From Pegoplata infirma (lineage: Eukaryota; Arthropoda; Insecta; Diptera; Anthomyiidae), in assembly GCA_963921195.1 (NCBI GenBank), contig OY992536.1, positions 287,203,530 through 287,267,529 of the forward strand: 64,000 nt of DNA, in the 5' to 3' direction. The position numbers were made by a program, and so were the translations under genes. A model generated the notes under the pieces. It was given only the letters and a program-made list of their open reading frames with translations, was not told where the DNA came from and did no database searches. Below, in pieces: positions 21,961 through 32,600 of this stretch. How positions within the stretch are numbered: position 1 is the stretch's first letter; each line of letters opens with the position of its first letter.

Positions 21961-23687
21961 TTTATGAGGGGGGGGGGGGGTTGCGAAAAATTTGAAATAT
22001 TGAAAAGGGGTCGAAAAGCAAAAGTTTCTGAGAAGCTCTGGTTTACAGAATACAAAAAGTATTCCTTACTAATGGAAGTTTTTGGAGATCCGCGGGCAGG
22101 TTCGGTAATCGAAAACGAAATTATACCACTAACATTTTCTTGTAGTGTTCCCCTTGTCAAACTTTCCTCGCTAAAGGATATAATCGGATTTGTCTGTTGA
22201 TACACACTCTTAGAACTATTGAGGCCAACAATCAATACAATGAAATTTTTCACCAAATATTTAAAATTCTAAAAACTTTGTTCTATTAAAATTCCTAAAA
22301 AATATTTCTTTATTATGTAAATTACATTATTTCGCAAATTCAAAAAAAAAAAAAAATCATGACACTTTGCATACATTTATTATGACTCTTAAACAAATGC
22401 AATTGTGGTAATTTTCTACTCATCAAATAACCAGACTAAATGACTTCATTAGCATTTATAAGACGGCAAAAATGTTAAACACAGAATACGAAACAGCAAA
22501 AAAAAATGCAAATAAAATTCAATTGAAATTTTCACAGCCTAAGGGTAAAAATCACTACAGAGAGTCCAGTACAAAACACATCATCACACTTAAATTGTTC
22601 TAGAGTGGGTGTTACAAAAGTGGTTAAAAACAATTCTTAAGAGTATAATTTTGTTATAAAAAAACGAAATAAAAATTATACTATGAAACGGATAAAATTC
22701 AATTTGCAAATATATGCATAAAATTCAATTAAATGAAGTAGTCCCGTCCCATACAACAAAAACAAACTAAATAATCAAAAAGAACCGATAGAAAGAAAGT
22801 GGGTTGAACTTAAATTTACACAATGTGAATGAATGAATTGAATGTAAAAACTCAAGAATTTCAATTAATCTACATGCATAATAAATCGATTTTTGTGTTT
22901 TGCATATATTTTAGACTTTTATGTTTTAAAAAATGTTGAGTAGAATTTTTTGAAGATTCTAATGCATAAATTTAAATAAATGATTTTTACTGCATTTATT
23001 GTTTTTATAGAAAACTATTGTTAAATTCATATAAAAATATATAGAGAAAAATACTGCATTATTTACCACAGAAAAATTTATGTAAATAAATAAATTTTCC
23101 AGAGTTTTTTTTCTTGTCAAACTAATCGTTAAAATTTTGCAGATATTTTTGTACATTTCAACAAATTTTCAACATATAAATTTAAAAATAAAATTTAAAT
23201 TTGAATGTAATTAGTTTTTATATGTATGCAAAGTATGTTTTTGCAAAAATATGCAAATTTAATCCAGTTTGTCTCCTTATTTTATGTGACCATCTTATGT
23301 CTTAATATTAACAAAAAAAAAAAAATGAAGAAACATGAAAAGAATTAAGTTATTTTTAAACAAAAGTTTTTCATAGCTTTTCATAAATAAGTTGAAAAAA
23401 GGAAAAATAATAGATAATTTCAAAAAGATTTCTTTAACAAAAAAGTAGAATTTTAAGATTACATTTGAAATACAGGGTATGTTTGCAAAAAATAAGTTCA
23501 CTCAAAAAAACACACCTTTTCAAATTACTAAAAAAGTCTCGAAATCCCATTTTACCAATATTTGACAGATTTCCTTGGTTTTTAATAAAAAAATTGTGTC
23601 TTTGGTCAATTAAAATTTAAATTTTTTTTGTAATTTTACAATTTTTTTCATAAGTATATAAATTTTCAAGGTAATTTCACAAAAAAC
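21961..23687. other. AT-rich non-coding DNA
   Basis: A run of G lies at 21966-21980. Opposing open frames at 21918-22256 are not supported as genes (see rejected items). The rest is A/T-rich with many short stops and no recognised repeat. Confidence 0.45.
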
Positions 23688-24180
23688 AAGTGAGAGTGTT
23701 AAATTCGGCTGGGTCGAATTTTTGATACCCTATAAAATGTAAAAAAAAATTTCAGGGGCGTTTCTTTTTTTTTTTGGGGGGAGGGGGTTGAAGGGGTCAG
23801 TGGGGACGTTGAGAGCACCTTCACATCGCGAAAAATATACCAAATGTTTCATTTATTTTACTAAAATACAAAAAAACACGTAAAAAAAGTGTATTTTTTA
23901 GAGGTTGGTTCAGTTCTTTAAGGGAGAACTTTTTCCCCCTGGCCCGATTTCGCCCATTCACGAACTTAACCTGCCTATGAACATAAGACATATTTGTGCT
24001 AAACTTCAGGGGTCTAGCTGTTTTATTTTGGACTGCATTGTGTTATCTACAGACAGACAGACGGACGGACAGACGGACATTCATAGATGGTCTTGGAATC
24101 GATCATAAACCGATATTTCGATGTGTTACAAACGGAATGACAAAGTGAGTATACCCCATACTGTGGTTGGAGGGTATAAC
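23688..24180 (-). mobile_element. mini-me/DINE-1-type element, reverse strand
   Basis: It reads in reverse from an AACAAGTGAGAGTGTTAAATTC tail, through an ACAGACAGACGGACGG run (24050-24080), to CGAAATATCGG complement text, ACAAACGGAATGACAAAG and a GAGGGTATAA head. It is about 490 bases, close to the copy at 12632 in sequence and with the same ATACTGTGGTTGGAGG type of head. Confidence 0.75.
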
Positions 24181-24469
24181 AATCTGCTATAGTCACAAGA
24201 ATTCCTTGTAAGTTTAAAAGCGTCAAAAAAGTTGTAAATTTACAATTTTATTGGCAAAATGCTTGTAAATGTAACAAAATCTTGTTATTATCCTTGTAAG
24301 TGTTATCGCGACAAAAAAGTTGTAAATTTACAATTGGTATTGGTAAAAAGTTTGTACAATTGCAAAAAAAAATGGTAATTTCTACACAGAAAATAAAATC
24401 GTCAAATTTGAATCAACAAACATCAATTGTAAATTAACCAAATATGATATCAACCAAACATTTAGTCAG

Positions 24470-24660
24470 GCGCGGATCTACGGGGCAAATTTCCTTCCCC
24501 CCCCCCCCCAAAGCCGAATTCGAAAGAAAAAGAAGGAAAAAAAACTGAAAAAGGAAAAAGAAGAAAAACGAGAAAGAAAGGAAACAAAAGAAAAGAAGAA
24601 GAAAGGAAAGGGGAAAAGCAAAAAAAGAAAAGGAAATAATATGAGAATTTGTTCAACGAA
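24470..24660. other. Truncated DNA-transposon end and purine-rich tract
   Basis: CAGGCGCGGATCTACGGGG at 24468 resembles CAGGCGCGGATC-type transposon ends. A C run and then about 120 bases made almost entirely of A and G (24524-24645) follow. No partner end was found. Confidence 0.4.
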
Positions 24661-25524
24661 AACTGTCTAACAAGGGAAGTATCTCAACCCTTATGAACCG
24701 ATTATCCTGAAACTTAAAATATATATAAAAGAGACGATTTTAAGGTTGGGGTGTCTCGGCCTATCGGCCATATCAGTGAAACAATGTGGACCATCGGGAG
24801 AATTTCTATAGCTCCCGAACTATCGCGAATATCGTCTAGAACGAAAATACGTGTCGACTTAAGTTTACCCGAGTAAAAAGGAATTTATATAAATGTATAT
24901 TATTTTATATGTTTTCATAAAACCATATACAACTATATGAGTCAAAGTATAAAATTATATCTCACTTTGAAATTTTCCAATTTTTTTAAATGATGTCATA
25001 TAAAATCATATCTAATTATATTGTTCATAATATATTAATATAAATGGTAGATGTAATCATACGTTGCACATAAAACTTAATCCGATTTCATACATTATTA
25101 TACGTGACTTTATATCTAATTATGTATAGGACTTTACTAAACAAAAAATCCAGTATCAATTTATGTATAATTATATATGACTAATATAATACCATTTAAA
25201 ACTATATATGGTTCCATACTAAAAAAATTTCCAACAAAAATAATAGATATAATTATATGTGTCTTAAACGATAACATATCTGTGTTTGTATGGTACTATA
25301 TATACGCAAATTTCGTCTAAACTCAATATATATTTATAAATGGTCGCATATGTAATGGAATATATATTTTGATATAATCATGTATAAAAAAAATATTTTT
25401 TTGACCAAACAACTAGCCATATATAATTATATATGCCAGTATTTCAAAATTTATTTTTGTGTGTCAACATATATGGTTATACAAAACTTTTTATTGTATC
25501 ATATAAGATTACATATGATTTTTG

Positions 25525-26165
25525 GAAACCCGAGTTCGATTCCCGGCCCAGTCGAGAAAAAAAAAGTTTTTTTTTTATTTTTTTTAAATAGAAAACACTT
25601 TTTTATTGCGTTTAATTTTTTTAGAACTAAAAAATTTTCATTTTTGGAATTTTTGCAATCATTTTAAAAAAATTATTTTTCTTTTATACAGTTATATATA
25701 ACTATATTTGATTTATTATAAAATTATCTATAATTTTTGGGAACCCGAGTTCGATTCCAGAAAAAAAATATATTTTTTTAATTTTTTTTAAATAGAAAAC
25801 ACTTTTTTATTGCATTTATTTTTTTTAGAACTAAAAATTTTTCTTTTTTTGAATTTTTGCAATCATTTTTAAAAAATTATATTGCTGTTATATACTTATA
25901 TATAACTATATTTAATTTATTATAAAATTATCTATCATTTTTGGGAACCCGAGTTCGGTTCCAGAAAAAAATATATTTTTTTAATTTGTTTTTTAATGGA
26001 AAACACTTTTTTATTGCATTTGTTTTTTTAGAACTTAAAAAATTTTACTTTTTGAATTTTTGCAATCATTTTTAAAAATTTATATTGCATTTATATAGTT
26101 AATAATAGCTATATTTGGTTTAAATTATCAAATTATCAATGATTTTTGGAACCCGATCTCAAATC
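25525..26165 (+). repeat. Four tandem units of about 205 bp, each with a tRNA T-arm text
   Basis: ACCCGAGTTCGATTCC, a B-box/T-arm sequence, occurs at 25528, 25743 and 25947, and a decayed version at 26151. Spacing is 215, 204 and 204 bases. Each is followed by an A-rich stretch, TAGAAAACACTTTTTTATTG, TTTTGCAATCATTTT and TATATAACTATATTTG. No A box precedes them at tRNA distance. Confidence 0.75.
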
Positions 26166-26505
26166 TAATTCTGATTTCCTGATTCCATGAAAAATTTAAA
26201 ATTTATAAGCCAAAGTCTTATTTCACTTTGGAAGCCTATGACTTGGAAATAAGGCATACCGCTACATTAAAATTATTGTTTAACCTTACCATGGAAGCCC
26301 CTAATAGCGCTGTACGTCATTCCAATTTTTTTTTTTTGCAAATTTTATCAAAAATTTTCTAAGTCTTTTTGAAAATTGTGTACAAGATAATAACATATTT
26401 AATTGGATATAATCATATATTACTATATGTTAGATTAATTTGATATAATTAGATACGATCAATTTATTAAAACTAAGTCTTTTAAAGTTGTTATTTGCTA
26501 ACAAC

Positions 26506-26575
26506 GTCCGCTGGTCTAGAGGGTAGAGATTGCGATTACAAAACGGAAGACTTGTGGTTCTAATCCCCGTCCGTT
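26506..26575 (+). other. tRNA-like sequence
   Basis: GTCCGCTGGTCTAGAGGGTA (A-box/D-arm-like) is followed 30 bases later by GTGGTTCTAATCCCC (B box/T arm). It is tRNA-derived but too diverged to fold completely. An identical copy lies at 33634-33703 in the right-hand duplicate. Confidence 0.5.
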
Positions 26576-26712
26576 CGAAGTTTTTTTTTTTTTTTATTTA
26601 TTTTCAGTTTGACATTATTATATCTAAAAATAAATCTAAAAACAGAAACATTTTTTTGGATAAAAATGTATCCAATAATTTTTTTATAAAATCAAGATAT
26701 CAGATATTATAA

Positions 26713-27005
26713 GATAACTTTGGCGCGGCCAAATTTCGGATGAAATTACATTATATAATATCCAATTTAATATAAACTCATGATATTGGATATTTTAAGA
26801 TAACTTTGGCGCGGCCAATTTCCGGATGAAATTACATCATATTATATCATATTTAATACAAAATCATGATAATAGATAGTTTGGGATAACTTTGGCGCGG
26901 CCAATTTCCGGATGAAATCACATACAATCAAATATTAAACTGTAACTTCATATATTATAAGATCTTATGAGATAACTTTGGCGCGGCCAATTTTCGGATG
27001 AAATT
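26713..27005 (+). repeat. Four 86-bp tandem repeats with GGCGCGGCCAA core
   Basis: GATAACTTTGGCGCGGCC starts at 26713, 26799, 26885 and 26971, exactly 86 bases apart. Each is followed by a TTTCGGATGAAAT-type text. The GC core stands out in AT-rich surroundings. All four are repeated in the right duplicate from about 33841. Confidence 0.9.
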
Positions 27006-27526
27006 TAGCAAAATCAGATCCAATAAATTATATATAATTTTATAAGATAACATGTTTTACCATACAATTTTTTTTTACTCGGGTAATAGAGATTATTTCG
27101 TATTCATATGGATATCGTAGGGGTATGTCTTCATATACCCTCTAAAATTTAAAAATTTTCATGAAAAAAAATATTTAATGAAGCCGAATTTTTAAAAGGT
27201 TACGCCACCGTTGGATTGGCATTAAAAAAACATTTCTTCTTTCATTCTTTCATTCTTTCTTAGAAAGAAATGGCTGAAAAATCCAAAAAACGATTTTTTC
27301 GCCATTTTAACTATGTTTTGAACCCCCTAAATCCCCGATATGGCCGATAAGCCGAGACACCCCAACCTTAGAATTGTCTCTTTTTTATATATTTTAAGTT
27401 TCAGGCAAATCGGTTCATAAGGGTTGAGATACTTTCCTTTTAAGTATCTTAAAATATTTTTTTAAGAAAAAAAAAGTCTCGAAATGTTAGAATTTTTCTA
27501 TAGAAAAATTTGTGAATTTTTCTTTA

Positions 27527-27882
27527 CCCTAGTAAAAAAGTTTTGATATAATGATATATAATTTGATACAATCATATTAAATTTTATATGACTTTTTATA
27601 TGTTCAGATCTAATTTTATATAAGATTTATTGCGGCTCCATTTTCTTATCTGATGTTATATATAAATATATCTGACTTTATGCAATTATATAAATCTATA
27701 TTAATTTATATAAAATAAGATCAAGTGGATTTAATTGGATGTGACCAAAATTCGGATCTAATTGTATCATTTTGTATATTTGTGTATCTAAAATAATACA
27801 ATTAGATCACTATTTGATCCAAATTGATACAGCCAATTTTGAGATCAAATTAAATCTTAAAAGGTTTTTTTTTTTACTCGGG
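27527..27882. mobile_element. TA-target MITE with CCCGAGTAAAAA-type ends, 356 bp
   Basis: The ends are CCCTAGTAAAAAAG and TTTTTTACTCGGG with TA on each side. The interior is made of ATATAATTTGATACAATC-like text with several GATC sites. It is present in both duplicate copies (also at 34655-35010). Confidence 0.85.
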
Positions 27883-28021
27883 TAGGAAAGAATTGAAAAT
27901 TTTTCTAAAGGAATAATTTGCAAATTTTTCTATGGGAAAAATCTGAGAATTTTTCTACAGGAGATTTTTTTATAGAAATTCTTCAATGCAAAATAACTTA
28001 GAATCTCAAAATTTTTCTAAA

Positions 28022-28376
28022 CCCGAGTAAAAAAAAAAACTTTTAAGATCTAATTTGATCTCAAAATTGGCTGTATCAAGTTGGATCAGATATTGATCTA
28101 AATGTATTATTTAAGATACACTAATATAAAAAATTATACAATTAGATCCGAATTTTGGTCACATCCAATTAAATCCACTTGATCTTATTTTATATAAATT
28201 AATATAGATTTATATAATTATATAAAGTCAGATATATTTATGTATAACCTCAGATAAGAAAATGGAGCTGCAGTAAATCTTAGATAAAATTAGATATGAA
28301 CATATAAAAAGTCATATATAATTTAATATGATTGTATCAAATTATATATCATTATATCAAAACTTTTTTACTAGGG
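28022..28376. mobile_element. Second, inverted copy of the 355-bp MITE, only in the left duplicate
   Basis: It is the reverse complement of the MITE at 27527-27882 with scattered differences. The right duplicate reads TTCTAAAGGAAA uninterrupted at the equivalent point, so this is an insertion with a clean empty site. The duplicated target is AA rather than TA. Confidence 0.88.
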
Positions 28377-28379
28377 AAG

Positions 28380-29285
28380 GAAAAATGTCTCGGAATGAAA
28401 TAATTTTTTTAAATGAAAAAGTTTTGGAATATTAAAATTTTCCTTTAGCAAAACTACGAGAATTTTTCGGGACGAAATTTTGGAAATTTCTCCATAAGAA
28501 TAGCTTGTGTAATGGAGAATTTTCTTTAAGGAATAATTTACGAATTTTTCTTTCGGAAAAATTTGATATTTTTAAGGAAAATTTGACAGTTTTTCTATAG
28601 GAAAAACCTAAGAGTTTTCTGATAATGTTTCGATAGAAAAATCTGAGAAGATGATGGGTAAAAAGGAAACGAAATAATGTGAGAATTATTTCTAGGAGAT
28701 TCTTCGATAATCTTATAATTTTTCTATAGAAAAAACGTTTTTAAATTTTAGATTTTTTTAATAAGAAAAAAGTCTCGGAATTTTTATATAGAAAAAATTA
28801 GAAAATTTTCTTCAGAGAAAATTTGACAATTTTTCTATAAACAAAATGCATTAGAATCTGAAAAGAATCAGAGGTTCAGAGTATTTTTTCCTATAGAAAA
28901 AATGTCTCGGAAACTGAGATTTTTCTATTTGAAAATCTAAAATCTAAATCTAAGAATCTAAGAATTTTTCTTGGAAAAATTTCTCAGAATTTAATTTTTT
29001 TTTTTTAATATGATAGATGTCTCAGAATCTAATACTTTTTCAATAGGAAAAGCTGAGAACTTTTCTGTAGGACAAATTCTTATAATCCTAGAGCAAAATC
29101 TCAATCTTTTTTGATAGAAAAACATCTCAGAAATTGTAAGTTTTTTTATTAATAAAAAAAAATTCTAGGAACATTACTCAGGATCTAAGACTTTTTCTAA
29201 AGAATAAATGCCTAAGAATCTGAGACTCAAAGGAAAACTATCCCAGAATCTGATAAAATGTCACAGATTCTGAGGTTTTTTTATT
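28380..29285. repeat. Degenerate array related to TTTTTCTATAGAAAAA
   Basis: TTTTTCTATAGAAAAA-like stretches alternate with TCTCGGAAT/TCAGAATCTGAG-like stretches at irregular spacing of about 35-60 bases. The same theme forms longer arrays at 42630-43620 and 44650-45960. It is duplicated at about 35150-36055. Confidence 0.6.
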
Positions 29286-29665
29286 TAAAAAATCAACATC
29301 CTATTAACGATAATAACATAAAAACATCAGTAAATTAAGGTGAAAATGTAAAGAATGAAAAATAAATTTAGTAAAATCCTAGGATAATATCGGATTTATT
29401 TATACCATTTTACATTTTGGACAATCCTTAATTTATTTTCCTGCTGATGTTTACTAATTGTATGAAGATTTTGAAAAACACCCAGTCGGAAAAAAATTCA
29501 CCCCTGACATACTGCTGACTTTACCTTTATGAAATTGATGACATCTTCATACAATTTTTCGAAATGTGATCAATTTCATGCCAGCAGTTGGTCAGCGGTT
29601 GTTTAAACGAATTGTTGGTGGCCACCGATACTGGTGGACAATGCTGAACAACTGCCCAGCAGAAA

Positions 29666-32600
29666 GTGTTCTGTCTGTCAAACTGTTTATACGTATCGCC
29701 GTCCGTTAATTGTCTTTTTTGTCTAGTTAATGTTAAATAATTATGATATTGTCCGCGTTCGCCTAATCAAAAATTCTGTGCCAAACAAAATAAAAATATT
29801 TAAATTTTTGCAAATAAAATCAACAACAAAACTGCCGAAATAAAACAAATCTTTAAAAATAATAAATTCCCAATTACTGCAATAAGAAATTAAACAAAAG
29901 CAAAGAAAAAAGAAAATAGAGAAACAAATCACAACAATAAATTGCATTATTAAAAAAAAAAAAAAAAAAAAAACAAACAAAATATTCCAATAAAATAAAC
30001 CTGTTTTACAAAAATTACACACAACAATAACTTAACGAAATTAAACTACAACAATAAAGTTCTAACATTCAAAAATAACAACAATAAAACAGTGCATACA
30101 AAATAAACCACTATAATACACTCCAACAACCAAAATAAAAAAAATAAAAAAAAAATACCAATACATCCCAGCAAACCAAAATTCTAAAAATTGGCCTGCA
30201 GCTAATATTTTTTTTGTAATGACCACACAAAGGGCTTTTATGCTTTCTTTGTACAGTGTCATTGTTCCATGATAAAATTCCTTGTCCTTTTTATTGTCTT
30301 CTGCGTGGTTCGAGCAATTTAGTATTCGTTATTTGTTGTTGGGTTAATTAGTGACGAAGGTATAACACTGGTCACTGATTAACCAATTCAGCAACAAAAC
30401 GACTGCTTTCTTGCCTTAGCCATTGCTGGGGGTATTTGCCTTGTGCTTTTTTGGATTTAATGTCAGGTAGGTTTTTAATAGACTTCTGTAATATACGTGG
30501 ACTGCGAGCGAACCGCCTCTCAGTATATGCCCACATTCGCTTCCATCGGCCGGAAGTTTTCGCTCTATGTGAGACCCAGGTGTGTGGGGATGCTGATCCC
30601 CAGGATTTTCACATACCTGGTTATCACCTGCTATCTCTTTTTATCCCTCATAGGGGCCTTGCGGTGTACATACGCGATGATGTAGTATACCAGCATCAGC
30701 CACACTTGTGCTCTGGTGATGCTGAATTTTCTACCCTTTGGGTAAAATTCATAATAGGTTCGCACATTCTGCACTTCGGGTTTCTTTATAGAAGCCCAAA
30801 CATGGGAAGGGAGGCGACCTATAACGGCTTCGACGACCTTTCCGACGTAATATCGGGGATTTTGGAGAATTGTCCGGACAGTGAAATTGTTGTTGCTGGC
30901 GATTTTAATGTCTACAATTCTACCTGGCTTCACCATTCGAGCCATACGACTCCCGAAGGCCAATACGTTGAGTTATTCGCCGCGCACAACCACCTTGCGC
31001 AGTTAGTGAATCAACCAACACACATTCCGTGTGTTGAAGGGCAATTTTGCAATACCCTTGACCTGTTCCTCACTTCGCACCCTCACAAGTACTTAGTTGA
31101 GCTACGTGCACCTCTCGGTAACTCGGATCACCATACCGTATCCGCATCTTTTTCGTATTCCGAACTTCGAAACGTTTCTCAAGCAGCGACGAAACGCTCT
31201 GTTTTCATATACGAGAAAGCTCGTTGGGCTGAGCTCAACGAGTTCTTTCGGCTTTTCAACTGGAAACTTTGTTTTCTAGATAATAACATTGATGCCGCTG
31301 CGGAAATGGTAATAAACGTTATAAAGCTTGGAATGAAATTATTCATTCCCACGAAGCTTATTTCGAATAAGCCAAGACAAAAGTGTTGGTTTAATCAGAC
31401 GTGCAGGAATGCAGTCAGATCCAGAGAGGAGGCGTTCAGTAATTGGCGTGATAACAAAAACCCTGTTACTGACCGCCTACGCAAACAGGCGAGATCCAAA
31501 TGCGCCAAAGTACTCAGACGTGAAAAGATTCTTTACGAACAGCGTCTGCGTGCTAAGGTCCTTGCTGCTCCTCGGGGAAGCAAGACCTTCTGGTCATTTG
31601 TTAAAAGAGTAAAGAACAATGCTAGTTCATCCATTCCAACTCTTATAAATAATGATCAAATATTCACTGACCCGGTTGATAAAGCCAACCTTTTTGCTGA
31701 ACTTTTTGCAAGGAATTCATACTTGCCGGAAAGCGATCAACCTCTGCCCGAACTTGGAAGGGTATCGTGTACTATGCCCAAGATTTTCTTCCGAGCGCGC
31801 GCAGTTAAAAGGGTTCTTGCGGATCTCAATGTAAATAAGTCGCCGGGGCCGGATGGCATTACATCACTGGTGCTGAAACAGTGTTCTTCGACGCTATGTC
31901 GTCCATTGGCAAACCTTTTCAACACTTCCTATGGCTTGGGAATCTTCCCCTCGAGTTGGAAGGTTGCCAATGTTCAGCCTATCCCGAAAAAGGGTGAATC
32001 TACTAATCCTGAAAATTACCGCCCAATCGCAATTTGCTCTGCACTTTCGAAGGTGATGGAGAGTATGATCAATTATCATCTCGTTAATTATCTGGAATCC
32101 AACTCATTACTCAATGACCGACAGTATGGTTTCCGTAAAAGTCGTTCTACTGGAGACCTGTTAGCGTTTCTATCGGAACGTTGGAGTCGGTCTATACACC
32201 ATTTTGGTGAGAGTAAGGTGGTGGCTCTAGATATTTCCAAAGCATTCGATCGTGTATGGCACGCTGCGCTTGTGTCTAAGCTAATTGCTTTTGGTGTGGG
32301 TAATGATTTTTCTCGTTTTATTTCGAGCTTTCTCAGGGACCGTACTATACGTGTTGTCATAGATGGGGTCTCTTCAAGAGAATTTCAACTTAATTCAGGC
32401 GTACCCCAAGGCTCTGTTCTCTCTCCTTCTCTATTTCTTATCTTCTTAAACGACCTTCTAAGTCAAACTTCTAATCCTATCTACTCTTTTGCAGATGACA
32501 GCAACATTTGTCATTCATTTTCCTTTAGACATAGGCCAAGCCTTTCGGAGGTTGGGTTAATGAGACAGAAAATGAATGACACACTCAACCAAGATCTTTC

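Larger units (their letters stand above)
24868..27083. mobile_element. 2.2-kb TA-target element with CCCGAGTAAAAA ends
   Basis: The left end is CCCGAGTAAAAA and the right end TTTTTACTCGGG, with TA on both sides (24866-24867, 27084-27085). The intact PIF-like copy near 2470 shows the empty site with a single TA, so both boundaries are proven within the window. TA duplication fits the Tc1/mariner group. No transposase is encoded. The interior is ATATA-rich and carries tandem tRNA-like modules and 86-bp repeats. The 355-bp MITEs at 27527 and 28022 share the same ends. Confidence 0.85.
24671..27440. mobile_element. PIF/Harbinger-like MITE disrupted by a 2.2-kb insertion
   Basis: Same ends as the copy at 2251-2863 (CAAGGGAAGTATCTCAACCC left, complementary right with two changes). 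The flanks are TAA at 24668-24670 and TAA at 27441-27443. Removing the element at 24868-27083 leaves about 550 bases that follow the other copy in order. The right half of this element is included in the ~3-kb duplication and so appears again at about 34210-34568. Confidence 0.8.
26315..29665. repeat. Left copy of the ~3-kb direct repeat flanking the LINE
   Basis: Begins CGTCATTCCAATTTTTT and ends ACTGCCCAGCAGAAA. The same sequence runs at 33443-36436. The left copy is 3351 bases and the right 2994. The 357-base difference is exactly the 355-bp MITE at 28022-28376 plus a 2-base AA duplication. Every other segment I compared was identical, including homopolymers. It spans the right half of the 2.2-kb element, the PIF-like right end, a MITE and the degenerate repeat at 28380-29280. 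Confidence 0.92.

Noticed and set aside
21918..22256. Opposing open frames of 112 and 78 codons
   Set aside because: Both strands are open over the same stretch, no domain is recognisable, and one frame runs through a poly-G tract translated as prolines.
26506..26575. Functional tRNA gene
   Set aside because: A and B boxes are visible, but the acceptor stem does not close and the anticodon arm is not clear; it also lies within a transposon and is duplicated with it.
29741..30262. ORF1 of the LINE in the leader
   Set aside because: Only minus-strand frames from A-rich DNA are open; no plus-strand gag-like frame, coiled coil or CCHC motif is present.
30631..30963. Minus-strand and alternative-frame ORFs inside 30436-33363
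   Set aside because: Shadows of the intact LINE ORF, which has all catalytic motifs.
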